Origin: Corynebacterium pseudopelargi
GTDB lineage: Bacteria; Actinomycetota; Actinomycetes; Mycobacteriales; Mycobacteriaceae
Direction of reading: 5' to 3'
Length of the DNA stretch: 64,000 bases
Assembly (NCBI RefSeq): GCF_003814005.1
Contig: NZ_CP033898.1
Span: forward strand, 372,001-436,000
Positions 17,440 through 26,383 of the stretch are shown here, piece by piece. Within the stretch, counting starts at the first letter, position 1; every line of letters starts with the position of its first letter. The notes beneath the pieces are model-generated. The model ran no database searches. It saw only the letters and a program-made list of their open reading frames with translations, and was not told where the DNA came from. A program made the translations under genes and the position numbers.

Positions 17440-19002
17440 ATGGCGCAGGCAACAACACCCAAAGCCACTAAGAAGTCATGGATCGGGCTTGCAGTACTCG
17501 TGCTTCCCATGCTCCTTATTGCCATCGACGGCATGGTCTTAGTCTTCGCACTGCCAGAGATCACCCAAGACCTCCAACCCACAGGCACCCAGCAACTCTG
17601 GATCCTGGATATCTACTCGCTCATGCTGGCCGGGTTACTGATCACCATGGCCTCCCTGGGAGATCGCTTCGGACGCAAGCGAGTCTTGCTCATCGGCGCA
17701 GGGCTGTTTTCCATCGCATCGATCATCGGCGGGCTCTCGCCCAATCCCGAAACACTGATCTTTGCCCGAGCACTATTGGGCGTGGCCGGATCGATGATGA
17801 TGCCGGGCACCCTATCGCTGATCCGCAACATGTTCCTCGACCGCGATCAACGCCGCATCGCCATGGCCGTATGGGCCGCCATGGGCGCATTGGGAGCGGC
17901 CGCAGGGCCAATCGTGGGCGGCTGGATTATCGAATACTTCAGTTGGCACGCTGCCTTCTTTATGAACCTGCCCGTCATGCTCCTGCTGCTCATCCTTGCC
18001 CCCACCTTGGTGCCAGAAAGCAAAAACCCCACGCCAGGGCGCGTGGATGTCTTAAGCATCATCTTGTCGCTCGGCGGCATGATCGCTTTGGTCTATGGCG
18101 TAAAAACGCTGGCCAATGATGAAGACACCGCAGTAGCACTGCTCACCGTGGCAGCAGGTGCACTGCTGCTGGGCGTGTTCGTGGCACGCCAACTCCGCCT
18201 GGCCGAGCCGATGATTAACGTGCGGCTGTTTAAAAACAAGGCCTTTACCGGCGCAGTGCTTACCAACCTGCTCTCTGTCTTTGCCATGGTGGGTGCACTT
18301 TTTGCCCTCACCCAATACCTGCAGTTGGTCGCCGGGCTGAGCATTATCAAGGCCGCACTGTGGCTACTACCCCAAGCATTCGTTTCTGCCATCGCCGGCT
18401 TTATTGCCTCGGCGCTGGTAAAGAAGGTGCCCACCGCTGCGATCGTGGCAAGCGGCATGCTCATTACCGGTAGTGGCTTTGCCATGCTCATGGCGTTAAC
18501 GCCCACCACGCACCCCTGGTTCGTGTCGGTGGCGCTGTGCCTGGTGGGCCTGGGCTCAGGCATCGGGCTCACGCTCACCAATGATCTGATCATGAGCTCG
18601 GTGCGGCCCGAGGAATCCGGGCAGGCTTCGGCTATTAGCAACTCCGGCTATGAGCTCGGCACCTCCTTCGGCATTGCCATCTTGGGCTCGCTGCTGCTGA
18701 GCTTCTACCGCAGCGGCGTGGAAGGCGCACTGCCCGCGGGCCTTCCTGCGCAGGTAGTAGAAGGGGCAGAAGAAACACTGGCCACAGCCTTAGTCTTTGC
18801 CCAAGAATTGCCAGGCGAGCTCGGCGCTCAGCTAGCGGCAGCGGCAACGGATGCCTTCACCAATGCCCTTGCCTCCACCGGCGGGGTAGCCATGGGCATC
18901 ATGGTTGGGTTGGCCGTTTTTGCCACCGTGATGCTGCGCGGAGTATCTGCCCAAGAAGACATCGCAGAAGATCCACAGCCAGCACTTGAGCCCGCGAGCT
19001 AA
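17440..19002 (+). CDS. MFS multidrug exporter, DHA2/LfrA-SmvA-QacA type
   Basis: 520 residues, with RBS AAAGGAAGG. Fourteen hydrophobic helices. Helix 1 LPMLLIAIDGMVLVFALPEI (membrane-embedded Asp), motif A GDRFGRKRVLLIGAGLFS, and motif C GALGAAAGPIVGGWIIEYFSWHAAFFMNLP. The sequence is of the LfrA/SmvA/QacA group that exports quaternary ammonium compounds, dyes and fluoroquinolones by proton exchange. Residues ~430-480 form a soluble Ala-rich loop before the last helix, as in that group. Control by the divergent TetR protein is suggested by the operators at 17305-17335. Substrate is predicted only at class level. Confidence 0.88.
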   Translation: MAQATTPKATKKSWIGLAVLVLPMLLIAIDGMVLVFALPEITQDLQPTGTQQLWILDIYSLMLAGLLITMASLGDRFGRKRVLLIGAGLFSIASIIGGLSPNPETLIFARALLGVAGSMMMPGTLSLIRNMFLDRDQRRIAMAVWAAMGALGAAAGPIVGGWIIEYFSWHAAFFMNLPVMLLLLILAPTLVPESKNPTPGRVDVLSIILSLGGMIALVYGVKTLANDEDTAVALLTVAAGALLLGVFVARQLRLAEPMINVRLFKNKAFTGAVLTNLLSVFAMVGALFALTQYLQLVAGLSIIKAALWLLPQAFVSAIAGFIASALVKKVPTAAIVASGMLITGSGFAMLMALTPTTHPWFVSVALCLVGLGSGIGLTLTNDLIMSSVRPEESGQASAISNSGYELGTSFGIAILGSLLLSFYRSGVEGALPAGLPAQVVEGAEETLATALVFAQELPGELGAQLAAAATDAFTNALASTGGVAMGIMVGLAVFATVMLRGVSAQEDIAEDPQPALEPAS

Positions 19003-19019
19003 CAACAATCAACAACCCA

Positions 19020-19057
19020 CAAAGGGGGCACCGGCCAAAAGCCAGGCGCCCCCTTTG
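19020..19057. terminator. Bidirectional terminator between exporter and GCS2 genes
   Basis: Near-symmetric hairpin with arms AAAGGGGGC / GCCCCCTTT around CGGCC-AAAA-GCC; the outer A and T bases provide tracts in both directions. It separates two convergent genes. Confidence 0.8.
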
Positions 19058-19070
19058 TGGTGTGCGGGGC

Positions 19071-20618
19071 CTAGTGCACCTCGGTAGACCAGGTATGTAC
19101 GGGCTTGCCGGTTTGCTGCTGGGCAATATAGGCCTTGAGCATGCGGGCAATGGCCTCGCGACGAAGCGGCGTATCGGGCGCATCGAGCAGATCGCTCGTA
19201 GCAAGCGCTTGCTCACCTTGGGCCTCGCGGTACTCAGACACTACGGCGGCGGTGGCGTTTTCTAAGGCCACGAGCTGCCATGTGGCGCCATTTTGCTGGC
19301 TTTGAGCACGGCCTTCGATGATGCTCAGGTTTTCGTCGATAAGCTTTGGATCCACCTCAAGCTGCTTTAAGCCCTGCTCGGCGTACTCCAGCAGGTGATC
19401 GGTGACGAGCTTAGATACGGGAATGCGGCCAAGGGTAGGCCACTCAAGGTGGGCGTAGAGGCCATCGCGGGCGCCGGCGAAGAAGTTGCTGGTGGCGTCC
19501 TGGTAAGAAAGGCGCGACCACACGGGACGAGTTTGGCCAACCAAGAAATTGACCAAGCCGTAGTAGAAGGCGGCGTCGGCGACGATATCTGCCACGCTCG
19601 GGCCTGCCGGAAGCAGGCGGTTTTCCACGCGGATGTGCGAAAGCTCAGTGTTTGGATCATAGATCGGACGATTCCAACGCCAGATCGTGCCGTTTTGCAG
19701 GTTCAAGTAGTGCAGGCCGGGCTTGCCGTCGGTGATGATCGGGGTGCCGGCCTCCACGCGGTCCTCGGGCAGGAGTGGGGAGAAGTAGCGAACGTTTTCC
19801 TCGAAGAGGTCGAAGGCGCTGGTAATCCAGCGCTCGCCGAACCACACGCGCGGGCGCACACCCTGGGTGATCAGCTCGGGCGTGCGGGTATCGATGGACT
19901 GCTCGAAGACGGGAATGCGCGACTCGTGCCAGAGCTTATGGCCTGCAAAAAGCGGAGAGTTGGCACTCAACGCGGCCTGCACACCGGCGATGGCCTGCGA
20001 AGCATTCCACGCCGCAGCGAAGCGATCCGGGGCTACCTGCAGGTGAAGCTGGATGGAGGTGCAGGTGGATTCGGGCGCAACGTCTTCAAAATCCTCGTGG
20101 TAGCGCTCCTGGCGCTCCACATCGATGCGCACCAGCTCGCCGCGCGATTCCAACACGGAATTAGAAAGCGCCTTGTAGCGATTCTCGGGAGTCATCCAAT
20201 CCGGGCTGTGCAAGAAATCGGTGGTGACACTGGGCAGGGTGCCGATCATGGCCACCTTAGCGCCGGCCTTGTTAGCGGCCTCGCGGACCACGTCGAGGCG
20301 CTGCGTGAGGCCATCGTGGAGTTCGCGCAGGCCATCGCCGGAAATGGAAAGCGGTGGGTGATTGAGCTCTACGTTGTAGGCGCCGATCTCGGACTGGTAT
20401 TCATCGGCGTGCTCTTTGGGCAGCGCGTCAAGCACATCGGCATTGCACAACTTTGGCTGCATATCCTCATCCACGAGGTTGAGCTCCAGCTCCAGGCCGA
20501 TGGTGCCCTTATCAATGAATTCTGCTTCTTGCAGATGCCTATCAAACACCTCCAGATCATCCATGAGGCGTTGGCGGTAGCGCGTGCGTTGACGCGGCGT
20601 GTAGGACTCTGTGCTCAC
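19071..20618 (-). CDS. GCS2-family glutamate-cysteine ligase-like enzyme
   Basis: 515 residues from a GTG at 20616-20618, with GGGAG 6 bases upstream; an ATG at 20630 is four codons further out. The start matches GCS2 carboxylate-amine ligases: IDKGTIGLELELNLVD (Mg/ATP-binding glutamates), IGAYNVELNHPPLSISGDGL, later LHLQVAPDRFAAAWNASQAIAGVQAALSANSP and HIRVENRLLPAGPSVADIVADAAFYYGL. Members form gamma-glutamyl-cysteine or related amides; some act in ergothioneine synthesis (EgtA). Corynebacteria use mycothiol rather than glutathione, so the physiological product is uncertain. Apparently monocistronic; its promoter side borders the accessory island. Confidence 0.8.
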   Translation of the reverse strand: MSTESYTPRQRTRYRQRLMDDLEVFDRHLQEAEFIDKGTIGLELELNLVDEDMQPKLCNADVLDALPKEHADEYQSEIGAYNVELNHPPLSISGDGLRELHDGLTQRLDVVREAANKAGAKVAMIGTLPSVTTDFLHSPDWMTPENRYKALSNSVLESRGELVRIDVERQERYHEDFEDVAPESTCTSIQLHLQVAPDRFAAAWNASQAIAGVQAALSANSPLFAGHKLWHESRIPVFEQSIDTRTPELITQGVRPRVWFGERWITSAFDLFEENVRYFSPLLPEDRVEAGTPIITDGKPGLHYLNLQNGTIWRWNRPIYDPNTELSHIRVENRLLPAGPSVADIVADAAFYYGLVNFLVGQTRPVWSRLSYQDATSNFFAGARDGLYAHLEWPTLGRIPVSKLVTDHLLEYAEQGLKQLEVDPKLIDENLSIIEGRAQSQQNGATWQLVALENATAAVVSEYREAQGEQALATSDLLDAPDTPLRREAIARMLKAYIAQQQTGKPVHTWSTEVH

Positions 20619-20644
20619 TGCATCTCCCATGAGAACACAGTATA

Positions 20645-21005
20645 TGCGTGAATTGCCATGAGTGTTTGCTTCGCTTTTCGACGTTCCCGCGTGGTGGATT
20701 TTTGGTGAGGTGGTGGGTGGTGGTGGGGTGTCAAGCGATTGCTTACTTGGTGGAAAGGCCATCGGATCTTCTCCTATGGGGTCAAGTGATTTACGCAACC
20801 GCATGACATGTGCCGGGGGCGTTGTATGTTGAATTGCAACAGGTGCCCGGCTGGACTGTCCCCTCAACGGGTGATTTACACATGGCCGGGATCCTGCACT
20901 GCCGGGATCGCTCGTAATTGGCGAACAGTAACCTCAAGAACAAGAACCGAGAACAAAACTTAGGCGCTGGATATAGGTGTCGTCTAGATCTCCAAAGCAG
21001 TTGAA
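20645..21005. other. Intergenic junction of core and defence island
   Basis: About 360 bp without a supported gene. Base composition changes from GC-rich to visibly AT-rich near 20930-21000, marking the left edge of the island. No attachment repeat, tRNA or IS end was recognised. Confidence 0.5.
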
Positions 21006-21239
21006 ATGCTCAAAGCAGTGGGGAAAATCTGTAGGATGACAAACTACAAAATTAAACGGCTAGTTGAAAACCTGCTTTATTGTAAAAAACACAGTGAATC
21101 AAAGAAACTACGTTCTCTACCTGGGGAAGAAATTGAGCTCCATTTCCGGCTCTTAACCAGCGAATTTGGTTGCCTAACTCGCCAGGTTAATGTTAGAACA
21201 CGCAAGATGCACGAAGACACAAAAGAATGCGGAATATGA
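21006..21239 (+). CDS. Small basic hypothetical protein preceding the methyltransferase
   Basis: 77 residues (67 if started at the ATG at 21036). Lys/Arg-rich with a CRMTNYKIKRLVENLLYCKKH segment and four or more Cys; no recognised domain. It overlaps the methyltransferase start by 13 bases, so it could be a leader gene, for example a controller of the cassette, but I see no helix-turn-helix. The ribosome site is poor. It may be chance open frame in AT-rich DNA. Confidence 0.35.
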   Translation: MLKAVGKICRMTNYKIKRLVENLLYCKKHSESKKLRSLPGEEIELHFRLLTSEFGCLTRQVNVRTRKMHEDTKECGI

Positions 21240-22321
21240 AAGCTCTACGACTAATGGATCTATTTAGCGGTGCGGGCGGCCTAAGTCTGGGGCTTGAAAC
21301 AGGAAGTCAATCGATCAAAACGGTGGCCGCTATCGAGGCGAACCGTGATGCAGCCGCAACATTTCAATTAAATCATCGCGAGGCTAAAGTATACAATCAA
21401 AATATAGAACAATGGGAAATGGAAGATATAGGGGTTGACATTCTAGCAGGGGGACCGCCATGCCAAGGATTTTCAAGCTTGGGGAAAAAATCCCAGGAGG
21501 ATCCGAGGAATAAACTTTGGGAACAATATGTAAGGGTTGTGGCGGAGACTAAACCCACTTGGCTAATTATCGAGAATGTGCCAAATTTCCTAAAGAGCCT
21601 AGAGTTCCAGCGCATGGCAGAAAATCTGCAGAACGACTGGCTAGGATCTTACGAGTTATTCTCAACCATAATCAACGCGGCCGACTGTGGAGTTCCTCAA
21701 AACCGTAAGAGAGCAATCATTATCGGTCATCGTCGTGGTGGAATGATACCGCTCGTTGAAGAATTAATAAATGCAGAAATGGCCAAGGTTAAACGGTCGA
21801 CTCTGAAGGATGTAATTTTCGACCTAAACTACAGTCCGAATGAAACAGAATTAGGTCGAAGGACGATCGATTTGAACGGGGCGACCCTCAAGGGGCCATT
21901 TTGCGGCAAAGAGCTCCACCTGAACAGAAAATATGCCGAGCTCTCCATAGAAAGATTTTCGTATATAAAGAAAAATGGAAATAGGCACGATATTCCTGAC
22001 CACCTGCTACCTGATTGTTGGAAAAAACATTCAACAGGCGCAAGCGATGTTATGGGTCGCTTAGATTGGGAGCGGCCGTCAGTGACTATACGGACGGAAT
22101 TTTTCAAGCCTGAAAAGGGAAGGTATTTGCATCCAGAGAGGAACAGGGCGTTGACCCTTCTGGAGGCTGCCCGTATCCAAGGCTTTCCAGATACGTATAA
22201 GTGGGTTGGCTCTAAAACCTCTATCGCCCGTCAAATAGGCAATGCTGTTCCAGTTCACCTGGCGGCGCTAATTGGGCGGGTTATCGAAAAGTGCGAGAGT
22301 GGCGACCAGGAAAGGTTTTAA
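21227..22321 (+). CDS. DNA (cytosine-5) methyltransferase of the defence cassette
   Basis: 364 residues from 21227; the ATG at 21236 (MKALRLMDLF) is an equally good start. All C5-MTase motifs are present: I LMDLFSGAGGLSLGLE (AdoMet), IV GGPPCQGFSS with catalytic Cys79, VI IIENVPNF (ENV), VIII QNRKRAIIIG, IX around SVTIRTEFFKPEKGRYLHPERNRALTLLEAARIQGFP, and X RQIGNAVPVHLA. Motifs IX and VIII enclose a target-recognition region of ordinary size. It makes 5-methylcytosine at an unknown site. The ATPase gene starts 2 bases downstream of its stop, so they form one operon. Codon use and low GC differ from the neighbours, implying horizontal transfer. No classic restriction endonuclease is adjacent; the ATPase/TOPRIM pair may be the effector. 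Confidence 0.93.
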   Translation: MRNMKALRLMDLFSGAGGLSLGLETGSQSIKTVAAIEANRDAAATFQLNHREAKVYNQNIEQWEMEDIGVDILAGGPPCQGFSSLGKKSQEDPRNKLWEQYVRVVAETKPTWLIIENVPNFLKSLEFQRMAENLQNDWLGSYELFSTIINAADCGVPQNRKRAIIIGHRRGGMIPLVEELINAEMAKVKRSTLKDVIFDLNYSPNETELGRRTIDLNGATLKGPFCGKELHLNRKYAELSIERFSYIKKNGNRHDIPDHLLPDCWKKHSTGASDVMGRLDWERPSVTIRTEFFKPEKGRYLHPERNRALTLLEAARIQGFPDTYKWVGSKTSIARQIGNAVPVHLAALIGRVIEKCESGDQERF

Positions 22322-22323
22322 AA

Positions 22324-22794
22324 TTGGCCAAATTTGTTACCAAAACGATCTTAGACAACGCGAAAGCGGGAGACTTGGTCGCGGATCTGCAGAAAATGTG
22401 GGATCCAAAAGTGTGGGGTCGAAGTTCAATTAGGGAACTCACGTTGGATAAATATAAGAGTTTCGAGCTGGGCACGGTAGTGTCCTTCGATTTTCCAATA
22501 ACTGTACTCGTTGGCGCCAATGGGGGTGGAAAATCGTCTGTGCTGCAGGCTGTTGCGGGTGCTCCGGCTAGAGCTAGCCTCAAGAAATTCTGGTTTTCGA
22601 GCAAAATTGATGAAATCAAAGATCAGCCAAATCAAACTTTCTCGTACAGATATGTGGCAGGCAAGGCCACCAAGGAGGAAATTCGCTCGATAGGTGAGCC
22701 TAACCAAGGTTTCCTGCATCAAGACACCAAAGACATTGTGCTCGCTAGAGTCAGGAAGGCTCGTGTCACAAAGCAATTTACCAAAAAAGCATGA
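22324..22794 (+). CDS. OLD-like ATPase, N-terminal part with Walker A
   Basis: 156 residues from a TTG at 22324, with AGGAAAGG 7 bases upstream (a GTG at 22291 is the alternative). After a ~33-residue lead, ISIRELTLDKY-like SIRELTLDKYKSFELG and PITVLVGANGGGKSSVLQAVAGAP give an SMC/ABC-type Walker A at residues 64-71. The frame ends soon after at a TGA (22792-22794) within ATGA. The rest of the ATPase, with signature motif, Walker B and TOPRIM, is in the next frame. Alone it cannot hydrolyse ATP, so it must act with the next protein or be read through by frameshift. The junction has six consecutive A bases. Part of the methyltransferase operon. Confidence 0.8.
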   Translation: MAKFVTKTILDNAKAGDLVADLQKMWDPKVWGRSSIRELTLDKYKSFELGTVVSFDFPITVLVGANGGGKSSVLQAVAGAPARASLKKFWFSSKIDEIKDQPNQTFSYRYVAGKATKEEIRSIGEPNQGFLHQDTKDIVLARVRKARVTKQFTKKA

Positions 22795-24617
22795 AAAGAG
22801 CTTTCCCTGGAGGCCTTGACCCAGATTATTGGGAGCCAACTAAGGCACTCAAAAAAGGTTACTTTATCCCAGCTAGTGGGCTGGATCGATTTCTCAGCAA
22901 TAAAAGGGATCGATGGAACCCTATGTCGGCCACAGTCGCCTTTTTTGATTATCGGACAGAGATTAGTGCCTACGATAAGGTTAGATACCACAGCTCGGGG
23001 GTTAGGTATCTGAAAACTGAAGATGAGCGTAGGATAAGGATTTTACGATCCGCTGAGAAGCTTCGCAAAGTGTTCGATGGGACCACAAAAAATAAAGAGG
23101 TTCTCGCAAAAGTTGATAGCAATCATGACGCTACTTTGGATTCCAACCTTGTTGAGATTGTAAATTGGATACTGGATAAGGACTATCAAAGTATTCGTAT
23201 TATTAAGCACAAGATGTATGGCCCAATGGGGTATTCTATCTGGTTCACCAGAAGGGATCCCTTCGATAGTTCGGGCGATGTGGTCGATAGCGAGACTTTA
23301 CAAAAGAATTCGGAAATCAGGTTCTCTGAAGCTCACGCTGGAAGTGGTGAATTTGGCGTAGTAAAGGCTCTGTATGAATTACAAATGTTCGCGACCGATT
23401 GGGACGATCTGACAGATTCAAAAGGTTCTTTGGGGTCTGATAAGGGGGTATTTCCTGAGGGGCGGATAGTTTGTTTGGATGAGCCTGAAACGTCGCTACA
23501 TCCAGAGGCTCAAAAACGTCTCATGATGTTTCTGCTTGACTTCTCTAAGCGTTACCGAGCTCAAATCATTATTTCGACACATTCGCCGTTCATCATTGCT
23601 CGTCTTCCCCACGAAGCTATAAAGTATGTAGCTTTTGATTCAGAAACTGGAATTAGCTCCATCCCCTCGCAGCGTTGCGATCCGTCAGTTGCTTTCGAAA
23701 GGTTGGGGGACGATCTAAATTCTGCGCGCTCCACTGTTTTTGTGGAGGATGTGATGGCAAAGTTGTTGGTTGATGCCGTTTTGAGGAGGTACTCTCCGGC
23801 TCAAACGGCGGTTCCGTATAACGTAGTTGTTTTCCCCGGTGGTGCGGGGCAGCTCGCAAAAAATGCTCTGCAGGTTTTGTTCCGTCAAACGGACACCCGA
23901 TCTGCCGTGATTCTTGACGGGGATCAGTGCCCCTTTGACCGGCTTTTGATTGATGACGATGGGCACCCCGTTTATGGAAGGATAATGAACTTTGACAAAT
24001 GGAGCGGAAGAGTTGATTCAGACCTCTCAGCGATTTCGGCCACCGATGATCAGCAAGGTAAAGAATGCATTGAATCCCTTTATCGCAAGCTAGCCTTTGA
24101 CTCAAAGGTGTCGAAATTGGCTCTTGATTCGAATGTGGAATACAAAAGGTTAGTTGAAGAAAATGTGAATTATCTAAAATGGATGCAAAGGCACTTGTCG
24201 TTTCTCCCCGGCAGGAACCCAGACTGGTTTGTAGCAGAAGTGCTTTTTGGTGAAAAGTTCGTCAACTGGCTCAACAAGAACCAGCCGTTCGGTGAGCTGT
24301 GGAAGCTGGAAAAGCGTGATGGAGTTAACCGAGTTGTCGGTGCCGACCGCTCAGATTGGCACCGCCAGGATTTTTGTTTGGAGTCTGATGGTTCACGAAA
24401 GTGCCTTGCTTCCTTATTTCCCGGCAATTATGCCAAGGAGTTTCTCAGGCAAGAGCTATCGTCTGCTAAGGAAGAGAGCGCCTTTCTGCAGACCGACGAC
24501 TATGTTAGTTGGGTTTCGAGTCTGTTCCGAGAAAGAGAGGGGGAAGAGGAGGTGGTGAATGCCTTGGCCTTGGTGAAGAGCCATCTCGATCCTGTCCTTG
24601 AGTTTAAGGAGGGCTAA
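22791..24617 (+). CDS. OLD-like ATPase, C-terminal part with Walker B and TOPRIM nuclease domain
   Basis: 608 residues. Signature-like AGSGEFGV (about 184-190), Walker B RIVCLDEPETSLHPEA with Asp230-Glu231, H-loop IIISTHSPF (His264), then a TOPRIM domain: Glu319 in STVFVEDVMAKLLVD, the Gly-rich FPGGAGQ, and the DxD of SAVILDGDQ (Asp376/Asp378). That order is the OLD (overcoming lysogenisation defect) layout: an ABC ATPase with an appended metal-dependent nuclease. The C-terminal ~220 residues are unassigned. The start ATG overlaps the upstream stop (ATGA) and has no good ribosome site, so synthesis depends on the upstream frame. Walker A is missing here and sits in the preceding frame. Neighbouring methyltransferase suggests an anti-phage system in which DNA methylation marks self. 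Confidence 0.82.
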   Translation: MKRAFPGGLDPDYWEPTKALKKGYFIPASGLDRFLSNKRDRWNPMSATVAFFDYRTEISAYDKVRYHSSGVRYLKTEDERRIRILRSAEKLRKVFDGTTKNKEVLAKVDSNHDATLDSNLVEIVNWILDKDYQSIRIIKHKMYGPMGYSIWFTRRDPFDSSGDVVDSETLQKNSEIRFSEAHAGSGEFGVVKALYELQMFATDWDDLTDSKGSLGSDKGVFPEGRIVCLDEPETSLHPEAQKRLMMFLLDFSKRYRAQIIISTHSPFIIARLPHEAIKYVAFDSETGISSIPSQRCDPSVAFERLGDDLNSARSTVFVEDVMAKLLVDAVLRRYSPAQTAVPYNVVVFPGGAGQLAKNALQVLFRQTDTRSAVILDGDQCPFDRLLIDDDGHPVYGRIMNFDKWSGRVDSDLSAISATDDQQGKECIESLYRKLAFDSKVSKLALDSNVEYKRLVEENVNYLKWMQRHLSFLPGRNPDWFVAEVLFGEKFVNWLNKNQPFGELWKLEKRDGVNRVVGADRSDWHRQDFCLESDGSRKCLASLFPGNYAKEFLRQELSSAKEESAFLQTDDYVSWVSSLFREREGEEEVVNALALVKSHLDPVLEFKEG

Positions 24618-25620
24618 GTTTGTTTCTGCCGAGAGATCCTCGAGTGACTTGTTGTGTGCCTACGGATTAGTTTCCGTCTAGTTCATCTCACTTCGATTTT
24701 ATTGAACAAGTGTTCTTGCTTGTTCGAGGTTGTCAGGGTCGGGCGTTAGGTAGAGTCTTGTTAGGCTACTTGCGAATTGCTTTTCCTAGCTAGGTTCATA
24801 TATTGATTCTGCTGTTTCAGTGGGTTTGGTGAGCCAAAACCGTGCCTCGGTATCTGATTTCTTGGCTCCGGGAGGCGAAATGAATTTAAGCTATCCGTGT
24901 GTGGTTTTCGGCCGGTTCCCGTGACAAACCCTTTAGTCTCTTTGCGTTGCATTTTTGCCTTAGCTAAGAAAGTTGCAGTTAGTGTGCGCTAATCACGTGG
25001 AAGTCGCGGTTGGCTAAAGAATTTACCCGGTTCTCGACTGCCTGTCCGCGTTTTATGTTTTCAGACGTTCGCTGGTTTACCGCCAAGTTGACCTTCGTTG
25101 TCTAGTAGGTCCGGTGGTCTTAGTTAGGTTTTTTTGAAAGTTCGACGCATGGTTTTTACTAGGTTAATTGACCGTTTTGGGTATCGCCCATTTGAGAGGC
25201 GCCGCGTCTTAATCTAGTTTCTTCCCATCTATGGGGTACATAGTTTTACCCACCTGTCGATCTACTTTTCCGCAATTGCCTTCAGGTCAGCGCCCGTAAG
25301 CTGGTGCTCGGCAATGGCACCAAGTCGTCTCTAGTTAGGAATGTCCACATGGTAACTATCGCTCGGCGAACTTACTATTGCCCCAGTTGAGGCGGTCGAA
25401 AAGCGCCGCATTTGCGTTTCCTCGCCGCGGGAGCTCGGACGTCTTTTGATACAGGAGTTTAGAACGAACATTCGGAACAACTTTGCGTTCTCGCCCTGCA
25501 TTCTCTGGGACGTGAAAGAACGCAGCCGCGAGAATTGAAACGGTGCTCTCAAAAAAAGGAAGATCCTAGCTCTATGGAGCCGTTGCTAGTTAACTACGAA
25601 CAGGGTCTAAGCTGGGTTCC
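24618..25620. other. Gene-free AT-rich stretch in the defence island
   Basis: About 1 kb with stops in all frames. The longest open frames (e.g. 25331-25552, minus) show no recognisable motif or ribosome site. Either intergenic remnant of a lost gene or heavily decayed sequence. A few A/T-rich promoter-like strings occur but none is convincing. Confidence 0.4.
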
Positions 25621-26383
25621 CTAATTTGCTGAGATGGCAAACACACTCAAGCACTATCAAAACCGTCGCGCAGAGCTGCTTCCCGAACTTTGTGAAGTGG
25701 CCGAGGCGTCCGGGCATCCCTCGCTGTAGTAGCCGCCTATGGATCTACGGCAGAGGCGGTGGGCGTTACGAAGCCGATGATGTAGGCTCATTCACCATCC
25801 TCGTGGTGATCAATGGAAAAATCTCCTTGAGCAGTAAAATTCGTTTGCAGCGGATTCAAGCTAGCCCTCAAACTTAACTCGCTCCTGCCCAATGGATTCG
25901 ATAGAGTGCTCCAAGTAAACAATATTTGCTCCAGGTTCGCATCGCGGGATCCTCACGCAGGCAACACCGCCTTCGATGACAACATCTGGGCGCTCTTCAC
26001 CGTCGAGCTGGAGCTGGTGTCACTGAACACCCCACCTGTCCCCGCCCAACGCGATAGCCCCGCTGGCGCCCCGCAATTAGGAGACATCGGGTGAATACGG
26101 CAGTGGCGGCGTCGAGCTGGAACTAGGCGCCGAAGGCGAAGCCCGCGAGAGGTTCGTTGAGTCTTCGATGTAGCAATTGCAGGACGCGCGCGGGTCGTAC
26201 ACCATATAGCTGTTTTGAATCTGATCTCAGCACTACTCGCCACTCGACTAGCGCACCATGGTCTATCTCCAAGGGCTGACCGCTGCCGAATCGCCAGATG
26301 GAGAGCCGATAGCTGCGCGCATTGCGTAGGCGAAGTTGCCTCGATCCGTCACCGGGCGTGAGTAAAACGAATTTTGTAATAAT
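25621..26383 (+). pseudogene. Decayed coding sequence upstream of the mcrBC remnant
   Basis: Pieces of plausible protein appear on the plus strand in shifting frames: MANTLKHYQNRRAELLPELC near 25634, RYEADDVGSFTILVVINGKI near 25768, and an open stretch 25906-26094. Stops and frame changes separate them, GC rises relative to the preceding kilobase, and the McrB-like frame begins directly downstream. They may be the degraded N-terminal region of mcrB or an adjacent gene. No function can be assigned from these fragments. Confidence 0.4.

Noticed and set aside
21227..24617. CglI-type restriction system of C. glutamicum
   Set aside because: It also has a C5-MTase, but CglI is followed by a separate endonuclease gene and a helicase-like NTPase; here the second component is an ABC/TOPRIM OLD-like protein.
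22324..24617. Gabija
   Set aside because: The ATPase/TOPRIM order resembles GajA, but there is no UvrD-like GajB helicase gene downstream; the following kilobase is gene-free.
24761..25552. Small minus-strand genes in the AT-rich stretch
   Set aside because: Frames of 60-75 codons without ribosome sites or similarity; expected by chance.
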